Origin: CAVVXN01 sp963772585
GTDB lineage: Bacteria > Planctomycetota > PLA2 > JAEUHO01
Length of the DNA: 64,000 nt
NCBI GenBank assembly: GCA_963772585.1
Contig: CAVYXV010000002.1
Location: 186,001 to 250,000, forward strand
Direction: 5' to 3'
The position numbers were made by a program, and so were the translations under genes. Under the pieces are notes generated by a model that was given only the letters and a program-made list of their open reading frames with translations, searched no databases and had not been told where the DNA came from. Of this stretch, positions 40,372 to 49,894 are shown one piece after another (the first letter of the stretch is position 1; each line of letters starts with the position of its first letter).

Positions 40372-42183
40372 ATGCGACGGACGGGATTCGTGCTTTGGAC
40401 GGCGGGGCTGCTCCTCGTCGCGGCGGCCCAGGCGCGCGCGGGCGACGACTGGGCGGGCGTCTGGGTGAGCGATGAAGGCGCGCTCACGCTCCGACAGGAC
40501 GGTCGCTCGGTGGAGGGCACCTACGGCCGGGGTGCGACGCTGGAAGGCAAGGCGAAGGGCAAGAAGGTCGAAGGGACCTACCACGCGGGCAACGTCACCG
40601 GCCGCTTCGAGTTCGAGATGGAGAAGGGAAACCACGCCTTCTCCGGCAAGTGGGTCCAACCCAACGGGAACTCCGGGACGTGGCGCGGCTGGAAGGAGGA
40701 CGAGGACGCGGCTACCGCGAAGCTCGCGGACTTCTCGGGGCACTGGCTCACGTCGATCGGGACGTTCCGCCTGGAGCAGAAGGGGAAGATGGTCGAGGGG
40801 CCGTGGCGCCACGAGGGGTGGTCCAGCTTCCGCGGCAAGGTGACGGGAAGGCGCCTGGAGGGGACCCTCCAGACCCCGCGGTGGCACGGGAAGGTGTGGC
40901 TCGAGCGGACACGGGACGGGAAGCGTCTCTTCGGCCTCACCGACGAGACGCCGCCGGCGGCCGTCCGGGGGGTGCTGGTCGAGGGTTTCGAAGAGAATCC
41001 GAAGCTGGAAGCGGGCGAGATCGCGCAGGGCGTGGCGGAGAACGGCCTCCTCTACTTCGCGCGTCCGCCCGCCGACTGGAAGAAGGGTCGCGCCGTGGAC
41101 GCGATCGTGCTGCTCCACGGCAGCAACTGGACGACGAAGGGGATGGTGTGGGTCACGGCGAAGAACTGGCCGGACCTTGGCAAGCGGATGATGATCGTCG
41201 GCATCCAGGGCGACGATTGGGTCCCGTACAGCGACCCGCCCGACCTCCGCTTCAACTACCAGTACGTCAATTGGATGGGGCGGAGCACCTACCAGGGCTA
41301 TCCCCTTACGGACCGCGAGAGCCCGTACACCGTGTCCCAGACGATCGCCGAGCTCGCGAAGAAGTACGACTGGAAGCGGATCTTCGTGGGCGGACACAGT
41401 CAGGGCGGCTTCCTGACGTACATCCTCGCGATGCACTTCCCCGAGCAGTTCGCCGGCGCCTTCCCCGTCGCCGGGGGAATGGTCATGCAGGCCGAGCCCG
41501 ACGTCTTCGAGGACGAGGAGCTGAAGAAGGCCCAGCGCGAGACGCCCATCGCCATCGTGCACGGGGAGAAGGACAACGTGGTGCCCTACGACACCGGCCT
41601 CTACATCCGTGACCGCTACGAGGGCGAGGGATTCCCGCTCACCACGCTCTTCCACCCGAAGAACCTCGGCCACCCCTACGACTTCCTGCCGATCGGCGAT
41701 GCCATCGAGTGGCTCGACGGGCTGAGCACCGACGACGTGGAGACGCTGACCGCGTTTGCCGACGAGGCCGCCGCGGACGGCCGCTGGCGGGACGTGGGCT
41801 GCGCGCTGGTCCGCGCGAGCGCGCTGGGCAAGGCGAAGAAGCTCGACGCGGCCGTCGAGAAGTACGACGCGAAGGCCGCCAAGGACGCCGACCGCTACTC
41901 GAAACTCCTCGAGAAGGGCGAAGGAGGCAAGTGGGTGGACGACTTCTACGAGTGGAAGCGCGACTTCGGCGCCGCCCCGGCGGCGAAGGAGACGATGGCG
42001 GCCTACGAGACGCTGCACGCCGAACACGACCCCGCGGCGAAAGCCCTGATCACCGAGGCCCGGAAGGCCATGCAACAGGGGGACCGGGCCGGCGGTCGCG
42101 CCAGGTACGAGGAGATCCTCGAGAAGTACTGGGCCGCCGGCCACTACCCCATCGTCAAGCGCTGGGTGGAGGGACTGCGGTAG
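40372..42183 (+). CDS. Exported alpha/beta hydrolase with N-terminal repeat domain
   Basis: A 603-residue exported protein. After a signal (VLWTAGLLLVAAAQARA) come about 170 residues of beta-rich repeats (WAGVWVSDEGALTLRQDGRS, KKVEGTYHAGNVTGRFEFEM, FSGHWLTSIGTFRLEQKGK). An alpha/beta hydrolase domain follows with nucleophile GGHSQGGFL near 340-348, Asp region IVHGEKDNVVP near 400 and His in LGHPYDF near 433. A helical C-terminal extension closes it. The fold resembles feruloyl-esterase or dienelactone-hydrolase types, but the substrate is unknown. ATG 40372 was chosen because GGAGGAGGAG sits 6 bases upstream; GTG 40369 would be only 3 bases away. Confidence 0.83.
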   Translation: MRRTGFVLWTAGLLLVAAAQARAGDDWAGVWVSDEGALTLRQDGRSVEGTYGRGATLEGKAKGKKVEGTYHAGNVTGRFEFEMEKGNHAFSGKWVQPNGNSGTWRGWKEDEDAATAKLADFSGHWLTSIGTFRLEQKGKMVEGPWRHEGWSSFRGKVTGRRLEGTLQTPRWHGKVWLERTRDGKRLFGLTDETPPAAVRGVLVEGFEENPKLEAGEIAQGVAENGLLYFARPPADWKKGRAVDAIVLLHGSNWTTKGMVWVTAKNWPDLGKRMMIVGIQGDDWVPYSDPPDLRFNYQYVNWMGRSTYQGYPLTDRESPYTVSQTIAELAKKYDWKRIFVGGHSQGGFLTYILAMHFPEQFAGAFPVAGGMVMQAEPDVFEDEELKKAQRETPIAIVHGEKDNVVPYDTGLYIRDRYEGEGFPLTTLFHPKNLGHPYDFLPIGDAIEWLDGLSTDDVETLTAFADEAAADGRWRDVGCALVRASALGKAKKLDAAVEKYDAKAAKDADRYSKLLEKGEGGKWVDDFYEWKRDFGAAPAAKETMAAYETLHAEHDPAAKALITEARKAMQQGDRAGGRARYEEILEKYWAAGHYPIVKRWVEGLR

Positions 42184-42197
42184 GCCGCCGCCGCGTC

Positions 42198-42917
42198 CTA
42201 CCAGGGGTGCAGGCCGCCGTCCCAGCGGAGGAAGGTGCCGTTGTCGCGGGGGCGGAGGCGGTCGATGGTCTCGAGCATGGCCTCGGCGGCGGCGTGGGGA
42301 GAGAGGGGGGCGTGCTCGCCGCCCATGTCCGTGCGGACCCATCCCGGGTGCATCGCGATCGTGATCATCCCCTCGGGACCGAGCGTCCCCGCCAGCGCGC
42401 GCGTGACCATGTTCAGCGCGGCCTTCGAGGCGCTGTAGCCGACGTCGCGAAGCGTCTGGTTCCCGAGCGCGAGCGAGCCGAGCTGGGAGGTGACGTTCAC
42501 GATCACGGCGGCCGGCGCGGCGCGGAGCAGCGGCAGGAGCGCCCGGGCCACGAGCATCGGTCCGCGAGCGTTGACGTCGACCTGGGCCGTGAAGACCTCC
42601 GGCGGAAGACCGAGCACGCCGCGCCCGTCCTCGGCGACCGCGAAGGCGGTGCCGTTGACCCCCGCGTTGTTGAGCAGGAGGTCCACGCCGTCGGTCTCGC
42701 GGGCGAGGGCTCGCCCGAGCGCGCCGATGCTCGCGGGATCGGCGACGTCCAGGGCGAGGACCGACGCGCCCTCGATGCCCCTGAGCCCCTTCGCCCCTTC
42801 GGGGTCTCGACATCCGCCCCACACGCGATCGCCTCGCGCCGCGCACTGGCGCGCGAGTTCCAGGCCGAGGCCGCGGTTCGCGCCGGTGATCACCACGCGT
42901 CGGTGGACTTCGCTCAC
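42198..42917 (-). CDS. Short-chain dehydrogenase/reductase (carbonyl-reductase-like)
   Basis: A 239-residue classical SDR starting at GTG 42917, which overlaps the stop of the BatD gene by 4 bases. It has the cofactor loop ITGANRGLGLELARQC near residues 10-25, LLLNNAGVNGTAF near 79-91, catalytic Ser in NVTSQLGSLA near 135, and YSASKAALNM near 153. HPGWVRTDMGG near 187 is typical of the C-factor/sniffer-like group, with the NADP-preferring Arg/Arg after the first strand. It is the last gene of the Bat operon, but a role in that system is not known. Confidence 0.85.
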   Translation of the reverse strand: MSEVHRRVVITGANRGLGLELARQCAARGDRVWGGCRDPEGAKGLRGIEGASVLALDVADPASIGALGRALARETDGVDLLLNNAGVNGTAFAVAEDGRGVLGLPPEVFTAQVDVNARGPMLVARALLPLLRAAPAAVIVNVTSQLGSLALGNQTLRDVGYSASKAALNMVTRALAGTLGPEGMITIAMHPGWVRTDMGGEHAPLSPHAAAEAMLETIDRLRPRDNGTFLRWDGGLHPW

Positions 42918-44329
42918 GGGCCGTCGCTCTCCGCCGCCGGACGGGGCAGCCGGTCGAGGAGGGCACGGATCTCCTGCCGGACGTCCGGTCGGGCGGCCCC
43001 CCCGTAGCGGGACGCGACGAGGGCCTCCAGGCTCGCCTGGATCCGGACGGCGAGGGGGGCCTCCACGCCGGCGCGTTCGAGCCGACGGGCGAGGTCCTCC
43101 CCCACCACGGCGGCCGCCTCGACGTGGAGGAACCCGGCGAGCCACGCCGCCCACGGCGCCTGGAGGTCGGCGGCGGGGTCGTCGAGCGCGGCGTGGAGGT
43201 CGGATGCGGCCTTCTCCCAGACGCGCGGATCGGGGCCCTCGTCGGCGGCCGGCAGGGCGCCGACGGCCCGGCTGCGCCGACGCCGTAGGAAGGCGAGGAC
43301 CACCGCCAGGACGACGAGCGCGAGCGCGGTCACCAGCAGGACGCGCGGCCACGGGAACTCGCCCGGCGGGGGTGGCGTGCCCTTCCCCCCCGCCGGCGCG
43401 GAGGAAGGCGCGGGACCGAGCGGGATCGGCTCCGTCCTCGCCGTGCGGTAGACGCCCCGCCACGGGTCGAAGTACGCCAACCCGAGGGCCGGAATCCGCG
43501 CCGGGAGGCCGCCTGCCGAGGCCAGATCCACCGTGAAGACGCGCCGGTCCTCGCCGGGTTCGTCGCCCACGCCCAGCATCTTGCCCGGCAGCACGCGCTC
43601 GAACGACGGGGGCGTGAGCGTGAGGAGGTTGCCGCGGCCTTCGAGGACCACCTGGAGATGGAGCGTCGCCTCCGGCCCCTCGTCGTCGACCAGCCGGGCG
43701 TGCATCGTGAAGTCCCCTACCGCGTCCACGAAGCCGGGCGGCCGACCGTCGTCGGGGAGCGACCGGACCTCCAGCACGAGGGGCTCTCCGTGGATCTCGA
43801 CGAGGCGGCTCTGCTCGGCGACGCGCGCACCGAGGAAATCCTCCACGACCTCGTCCGCGAACGCGAAGCGCAAGGTCGGCGCGAGGAGCTCGTGGCGACC
43901 CGGCGTGTCCGCGACGAAGCGACGCGATAGCTCGAAGGTCAACCGCTGGCGGCCGCCCTCCCTCGACACGCCGGCGTGGTCCGCGCGGACCACGGCGTCG
44001 CCGAGCGCGAAGGTGGGCGCGTCGGCGTCGGGGTGGCCGGATGCCGGCAGCGCCCGGACGCCGTCGAAGGCCGATAGCGCGGGGGCGAGGACCTGGACGG
44101 GCACGTCCATCGCGCGCGCGAAGAGCGGGACGACGTGATCCTCGAAGCCGCGTTCGTCGATACCCACCCGGAGCGTCAGCGTGAACGGCTGGTGCACGTA
44201 GGGGGCGGGACGCGGACCCACGACCGCCACGTCGGCCAACGCTTCGGGAGCGACGCCTTCCTCCGCGGCGGCGGAGGGCAGCGCGGCCAGGGCCGCGAGG
44301 CCGAGAAGGGCGGCGGCGAGAGCCCTCAC
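42914..44329 (-). CDS. batD: BatD-like membrane protein
   Basis: A 471-residue exported and membrane-anchored protein from GTG 44329. Signal AAALLGLAALAALPSAAA is followed by two to three beta-sandwich modules (HQPFTLTLRVGIDERGFED; LHLQVVLEGRGNLLTLTPP). A transmembrane helix near residue 330 (VLLVTALALVVLAVVLAFL) and a cytoplasmic helical domain close it. The layout is that of BatD (oxygen-tolerance) proteins, which accompany vWA proteins BatA/BatB. The start overlaps the batB stop and the stop overlaps the SDR start, both as GTGA. Confidence 0.82.
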   Translation of the reverse strand: MRALAAALLGLAALAALPSAAAEEGVAPEALADVAVVGPRPAPYVHQPFTLTLRVGIDERGFEDHVVPLFARAMDVPVQVLAPALSAFDGVRALPASGHPDADAPTFALGDAVVRADHAGVSREGGRQRLTFELSRRFVADTPGRHELLAPTLRFAFADEVVEDFLGARVAEQSRLVEIHGEPLVLEVRSLPDDGRPPGFVDAVGDFTMHARLVDDEGPEATLHLQVVLEGRGNLLTLTPPSFERVLPGKMLGVGDEPGEDRRVFTVDLASAGGLPARIPALGLAYFDPWRGVYRTARTEPIPLGPAPSSAPAGGKGTPPPPGEFPWPRVLLVTALALVVLAVVLAFLRRRRSRAVGALPAADEGPDPRVWEKAASDLHAALDDPAADLQAPWAAWLAGFLHVEAAAVVGEDLARRLERAGVEAPLAVRIQASLEALVASRYGGAARPDVRQEIRALLDRLPRPAAESDGP

Positions 44330-46076
44330 CAGTCCCTCGCGACGGAGGCGGATCGCTCGGTGCGGACGGCCCGGCGCACGGCCCGACGCTCGGCCAGCTT
44401 CTTCTCCAAGGCGTGCAGCACGTCCAGCACCCGCTCGGCGGGCAGCTCGTCCTGCCGGAGCGTCACGTCGATCTCCTGGCCGGGAGGCGGCTTCTTCGGC
44501 TCCGGCGAAGGCGGGGGCTTCTTCTCGTCGCCGCCCCCGTCGTCCTTCGGGGAAACGGGCTTGGGACGCGGCTTCGGCTTGCCCCCGCGCTCCTCGCGGA
44601 GCGTCCGCATCCACAGGAGCGCGCGCTCGACGTTTCGCCGTGCTTCCGGCCAGTCCCGGGGCGTGGTCACCGCCGCGCGCTGCCACCGGGCGAGCGCGTC
44701 CTCGGCCCGTTGGCGCGCGGGCAGCCACGCGCGCTGGTCCTCGGGCGGGGCGTTCCCGGCTTTCTTCGCCAGGCGCAGCGAGTCGGCGTAGGCCACGCTC
44801 CCGGCGAGGAAGGCGGCCCGGGCCTGCCACGCGTCGCCGCCCGCGACCTCGAGGCGTCCCGATGCCTCCGCCGCCTCGTCCGGCTGCTTCGCCGCCAACG
44901 CCGCGACCCCCCAGTCGAAGAGGAGCGCGGGCGAGGCCTCGTCGCCGGCGGAGCGGACCTCCGTCCGGAAGGCCGAGAGGGCGTCGGCGGGACGGTCGGC
45001 GTCCCATGCCTCGCGCCCGGCACGCGTCCGGTCGCATCCCGCCAGGAAGACCGCGGCGAGAAGAAGCCCGGCGACGGCCGGCGCGCTTGGGCGGCGGGCC
45101 TTGCGCGCCAGCGCGAACTCCCCCGTCCAAAGCAGGAAGGCGAGCGCGAGGGGCAGGCGGTAGCGGTCGGGCGGCCCGCCCGTGCCCGCGGCCCGGACGG
45201 TGGCGACGCGGGGGCGGATGGCCTGGTCGAGGAGGCGCAGGGCGGGCGCGGGCACGGAGACGGCGGCGAGGAAGGTCCCGCCGGAGGCCTCCGCGAGGGC
45301 CGCGAGGGCCGGGGCGTCGAGCGCCGTCGTCACTTCGCGGCCGCGCCGGTCGAGGAGGGGGCCGTCGCCCGTCGGGATCGCGGCGCCCCGGGCCGTGCCG
45401 AACCCGATGGCGTGGACCGTGACGCCCAAGGCGGCGGCGCGCGCGGCGGCCTCGCGACCGCGGCCGTCGAGGTCCTCGCCGTCGGTCAGCAGGACGATCG
45501 CCGCGGCGCGGCCGGCGTGAGGGTCGATCGCCTGGGCGGCGCGGTCCACGGCCCGCCCGAGGTCGGAGCCTCCGCGCGGCACGGAGGACGGCTCCGCGCT
45601 CTCGACGAGCGCCGCGAACGCGTCGCGGTCGCGCGTCGGCGGGAGGACGAGCCGGGCCGTGCCGGCGAAGAGAACGAGGCCCAACCGCTCCTCCCGGGCC
45701 CGGGCGGCCAGGGCCAGCGCCTCCCGCCGCGCCCGCTCGAGCCGGTTGGGCGCGAGGTCCTCGGCGAGCATCGAACGCGAGACGTCGAGGGCCACCACGA
45801 CGTCGGCGCCGCGCCGTTCGATCTCGCCGCGGGGGGGCCGAAGCGGGGCCCCAGGACCGCGAGGAGGGCGAAGAGGAGCGCCGTCGCGAAGAGCGCGTGC
45901 CGCCACCGCCGGCGCGCGAGCGGCTCCCGCGTCGCGAGATGCTCGCTCCTCGGACCGAGCAACCGGGCCAGGAGACGCCCGCGGCGCCGCTCCGCGATGG
46001 CGAGTCCCCCGAAGACGACGGGCACCAGCAGGAGCAGCCCCGTCCACTCGGGCCTGGAGAAGAGCGCCGCCGTCAC
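44326..46076 (-). CDS. batB: BatB-like vWA protein fused to TPR region, split by a frameshift
   Basis: The N-terminus is read from GTG 46076 in one frame: ALFSRPEWTGLLLLVPVVFG, then HALFATALLFALLAVLGPRF. The sequence continues in another frame from IERRGADVVVALDVSRSM onward. The change falls in a run of seven G (45831-45837). One additional G joins the frames as GPPRGEIERRGADVVVALDV, as in intact BatB. The repaired protein has about 583 residues: two membrane helices, a vWA domain with the MIDAS DVSRSM, a further helix near 310, a TPR-like region after a lipobox-like AAVFLAGC (BatC-like) and a Lys/Pro tail. A homopolymer miscount is the simplest cause; phase variation cannot be excluded. Confidence 0.8.
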
Positions 46077-47071
46077 GGGAGGACCCTCCAGGCGGTGAGC
46101 TCGAGGACGCGCCCGAGGAGGACGAGGACGATCGCGCCCAGGAGGAGCGGGAGGTAGTGGTCCCTGACGACGGTGCGGGGGTCCTCCAGGGGCGCCTTCT
46201 CCAGCCGGTCGATCTGGCCGTACACCGCGTCGAGAGCCTGCGCGTCCTTCGCCTCGTGGAAGGTTCCGCCCGTCCGGCGGGCCAGCGCCTCGACAGCCGA
46301 GGTGTCCAGCGGCCGCCAGGTGCCCGAGGCGTCGCGGCGACCGAGACCCACGACGATCGTGGTCACGCGAACGCCCAGGCGCGCGGCGAGCTGCCCCGCG
46401 TGGGACGGGGGCACCTCGCCGGGCGCGCCCTGGAGCGCGACGTTCTCCTCGCCGTCCGTCAGGAGGATCAGCACGTGCGACGCCCCGCGCCCGGCGGCGA
46501 GGGCCCTCGCTCCCTCCGCGACGGCGAGGCCGATGCCCGTGGCGTCCTCGGGGCCGTTCGGGTCCACGGTGCCGATGTCCCGGATCACGCGAGCCAGGGC
46601 GTCGTGGTCGCGCGTAGGCGGAAGGCGGAGGTCGGGGTAGCGGGCGAACGTGAGCACGCCGACCCGGTCGTCCGGGCGACCCTTCGCGAACGCGAGCGCC
46701 GCGTCCTTCGCCACCTCCAAGCGGGTGCGGGCCGGGTCCAGGTCGCGCGCACCCATGGAAGAGGACACGTCCAGCGCCAGCAGGATGTCGAGCCCGACGG
46801 ACCGCGCGGGGAGGGTCTCGGGGAGGGCCGGACCGGCCAGCCCCAGGACGAGGCCGAGCAGGCCCAGGGCCTCGAGGGCGCGGGGAATCGCGCGGGTGCG
46901 CGTCCGCCACGAGGGGATCGCGCGTCGGAACAACGCCATCGGCGCGAGGAGCAGGGTCGGCTCCGGACCGCGCCGCGAGACGATCCACGCGAGCGGCACG
47001 AGCCACGCCGCCCAGAGCCACCCCGGGCGCAGCAGCGTCATCTCGGAGAGCCGGTCGATCAGCGCGCTCAC
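46073..47071 (-). CDS. batA: BatA-like vWA membrane protein
   Basis: A 332-residue protein from GTG 47071. Two N-terminal helices (LLRPGWLWAAWLVPLAWIV and ALGLLGLVLGLAGPALP) precede a vWA domain. Its MIDAS is intact: LLALDVSSSMGARD near residue 90, the Thr in ATGIGLAVAEGARAL, and LILLTDGEEN near 200. A C-terminal helix (YLPLLLGAIVLVLLGRVLEL) closes it. BatA proteins act with MoxR ATPases in envelope maturation or stress tolerance. Overlaps of 4 bases join it to both neighbours. It is intact, in contrast to the paralogous batB next door. Confidence 0.88.
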   Translation of the reverse strand: MSALIDRLSEMTLLRPGWLWAAWLVPLAWIVSRRGPEPTLLLAPMALFRRAIPSWRTRTRAIPRALEALGLLGLVLGLAGPALPETLPARSVGLDILLALDVSSSMGARDLDPARTRLEVAKDAALAFAKGRPDDRVGVLTFARYPDLRLPPTRDHDALARVIRDIGTVDPNGPEDATGIGLAVAEGARALAAGRGASHVLILLTDGEENVALQGAPGEVPPSHAGQLAARLGVRVTTIVVGLGRRDASGTWRPLDTSAVEALARRTGGTFHEAKDAQALDAVYGQIDRLEKAPLEDPRTVVRDHYLPLLLGAIVLVLLGRVLELTAWRVLP

Positions 47072-47988
47072 GAGGACGTCTCCCTGACGAGCGCTTCCAG
47101 ACCGTCGATCCGCCGCAGGCGCGCGGATTCGTCCACCGGCACCCGCGCGAACTTCACGCGGTCCTGGGCCGCGAGCTCTTCCGAGAGGCGCGCCCGCACG
47201 CCGTCCCCCGCACGGCTGCCGGCGGCGAGCGCCGCGACGATCTCCTCGCTCGTCTTCTCGAAGGCGGACACGTCGAACCGCCGGACGAGATAGGAACGAA
47301 GGAGGTCGGAGAGAAGGCCGACCTGCGCATCGGCTTCGTCGGGATCGGAGGGCACCGCCCGGCGGAGCGCCTCGAGCCGCTCGAACAGATCCGCGAAGGG
47401 CGAGGACGGCGCCGCGGGGGACAGCGGGGGCGGGGCACGCCGCCGCAGGAGCAGCGCCCACCCGCCGCCGAAGAGGAGGAGCACGGCGAGGAGCCCCCAG
47501 GGCAGCACCGAGGACCGCTCTGTCGAGAGCGGCAGGGGCAACTCCGGTGCGCCGGGCTCCCGCTCGTCGACCTCGCCCACGACGCCCAGGCGGACCTCCT
47601 GGGACTGCGCGACCACGCGCACCGAGGAGAGGGGGGGATGCGTCGCGAGGAGGATCGGGCCCACCTTGGCGTCGTCGAGCGTGAACAGGTAGGCACGGTA
47701 GCGGAGCACTTCCTCGACGTGCGAGTCGTCCTCGCGTCGCGTGGACGACTCGAGCCGGACCACGAGGGGCGAGAGGAGGTCGTCCTTCCACGCGGGCGCC
47801 TGGAGCTTCTTGGACCAGACGAGGCGGACGGTGACCCCGAAAGGCTCGCCGGGGGCGACGACGTCGGCGTCCGTCCTCAGATCGACGAAGAGGTCCTCGG
47901 GCGGAATCGGCGCCCGCGCGCGCCCGCAGGCGACGAGGAGCACCAGGACGGCGGGCAGCGCGGCGAGCGCGGGCGGCGGGCGCATCAT
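47068..47988 (-). CDS. BatD/DUF4381-like membrane protein
   Basis: A 306-residue lipoprotein-like or membrane protein. The N-terminal signal ALAALPAVLVLLVAC ends at Cys. A beta-sandwich domain (residues about 35-150) contains EPFGVTVRLVWSKKLQAPAW. A transmembrane helix near 165-185 (PWGLLAVLLLFGGGWALLL) precedes a cytoplasmic helical domain (LLRSYLVRRFDVSAFEKTSEE in part). The position between the DUF58 and BatA genes matches DUF4381-type genes in MoxR operons. It may hold the DUF58 protein to the vWA pair (inference). ATGA overlap with the DUF58 gene. Confidence 0.75.
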   Translation of the reverse strand: MMRPPPALAALPAVLVLLVACGRARAPIPPEDLFVDLRTDADVVAPGEPFGVTVRLVWSKKLQAPAWKDDLLSPLVVRLESSTRREDDSHVEEVLRYRAYLFTLDDAKVGPILLATHPPLSSVRVVAQSQEVRLGVVGEVDEREPGAPELPLPLSTERSSVLPWGLLAVLLLFGGGWALLLRRRAPPPLSPAAPSSPFADLFERLEALRRAVPSDPDEADAQVGLLSDLLRSYLVRRFDVSAFEKTSEEIVAALAAGSRAGDGVRARLSEELAAQDRVKFARVPVDESARLRRIDGLEALVRETSS

Positions 47989-48896
47989 CGCTTCACCCCC
48001 CGCTGCTCGCGCATGCGGAAGAAGCGCAGGATTGGCGCCGCGACGGACTCGCCGCTCGCCACCCGGGGCAGGGGGACGTCGATGCGGTCAACGCGCGCGG
48101 CGCGAAGCCTTCGTTCCGTGTCCGCCGACCACTCGGCGACGCGTCGCTGGAAGCCGCGACGCGCCGCGGCCAGCCCCGCATCGACGAGAAGCGAATCGCC
48201 TGTCTCGGGATCGCGTACGCGGAAGAGCCCCCGGCCCGGCGGATCGAGCTCGGGCGGAAGGATCCGCACGGCCACGACGTCGTGGCGGCGCGCGCAGGAC
48301 CGGAGCGCCCGGTCCCAGCCGGTGGCCAGGAAGTCGCTCAGGAGGAAGACGACGGCGTGGCGGCGCACCACCTTCGTGGCGAGGTCCAGCGCCGGGGAGA
48401 GGTTCGTACGAGGGCTCCCCGCCGGATGCGCCAGGCAGTCGCGCACCAACCGGAGCGCCTGGTCGCGTCCCTTGCGGGGGCGCACGAAGTCCTCGACGAC
48501 GTCGCTGAAGGCGATCATGCCCACCCGATCGCCGTTGCGGACGGCGGAGAACGCGAGACACGCGAGCAGCCGCGCCGCGACCTGCCGCGCCGACCACGGC
48601 CCGAAGCCGGCGACCATCGAGGCGGAGAGGTCGAGGAGGAACAGGACGGAGAGCTCCCGCTCATCCACGTAGGTCTTGACGTAGGGGCGCCCCATCCGGG
48701 CGGTGACGCTCCAGTCGATCGCTCGCTGGGGGTCGCCCTCCACGTACTCGCGCACGGTGTCGAACTCGAGCCCGGAGCCGCGGAAGACGGAGCGGTAGCC
48801 GCCAGCCATCACGCCCGTGACGAGCCGCCGGGCCGAGATGTGGATCCGGCGGACCTCCTCGAGGACGTCCGCGATCTCGGAACGTACGGCCTGCAT
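47985..48896 (-). CDS. DUF58 protein (vWA-like)
   Basis: A 303-residue DUF58 protein. The family signature GSGLEFDTVREYVEGDPQRA lies near residues 41-60, followed by IDWSVTARMGRPYVKTY and a vWA-like fold with FLLDLSASMVAGFG near 86-99 (MIDAS DxSxS). VVFLLSDFLATGW lies near 180. It is a soluble protein, encoded between the MoxR ATPase and a membrane partner. DUF58 proteins are regular members of MoxR operons and probably clients or adaptors of the ATPase. One base separates it from the moxR stop. Confidence 0.9.
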   Translation of the reverse strand: MQAVRSEIADVLEEVRRIHISARRLVTGVMAGGYRSVFRGSGLEFDTVREYVEGDPQRAIDWSVTARMGRPYVKTYVDERELSVLFLLDLSASMVAGFGPWSARQVAARLLACLAFSAVRNGDRVGMIAFSDVVEDFVRPRKGRDQALRLVRDCLAHPAGSPRTNLSPALDLATKVVRRHAVVFLLSDFLATGWDRALRSCARRHDVVAVRILPPELDPPGRGLFRVRDPETGDSLLVDAGLAAARRGFQRRVAEWSADTERRLRAARVDRIDVPLPRVASGESVAAPILRFFRMREQRGVKR

Positions 48897-48897
48897 G

Positions 48898-49890
<993 letters not shown>

Positions 49891-49894
49891 GGGC

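Noticed and set aside
36745..42966. A 2073-codon open frame on the minus strand
   Set aside because: It is an antisense shadow produced by G/C-rich third positions. It runs across YceI, sigma factor and hydrolase genes on the + strand and has no domain match.
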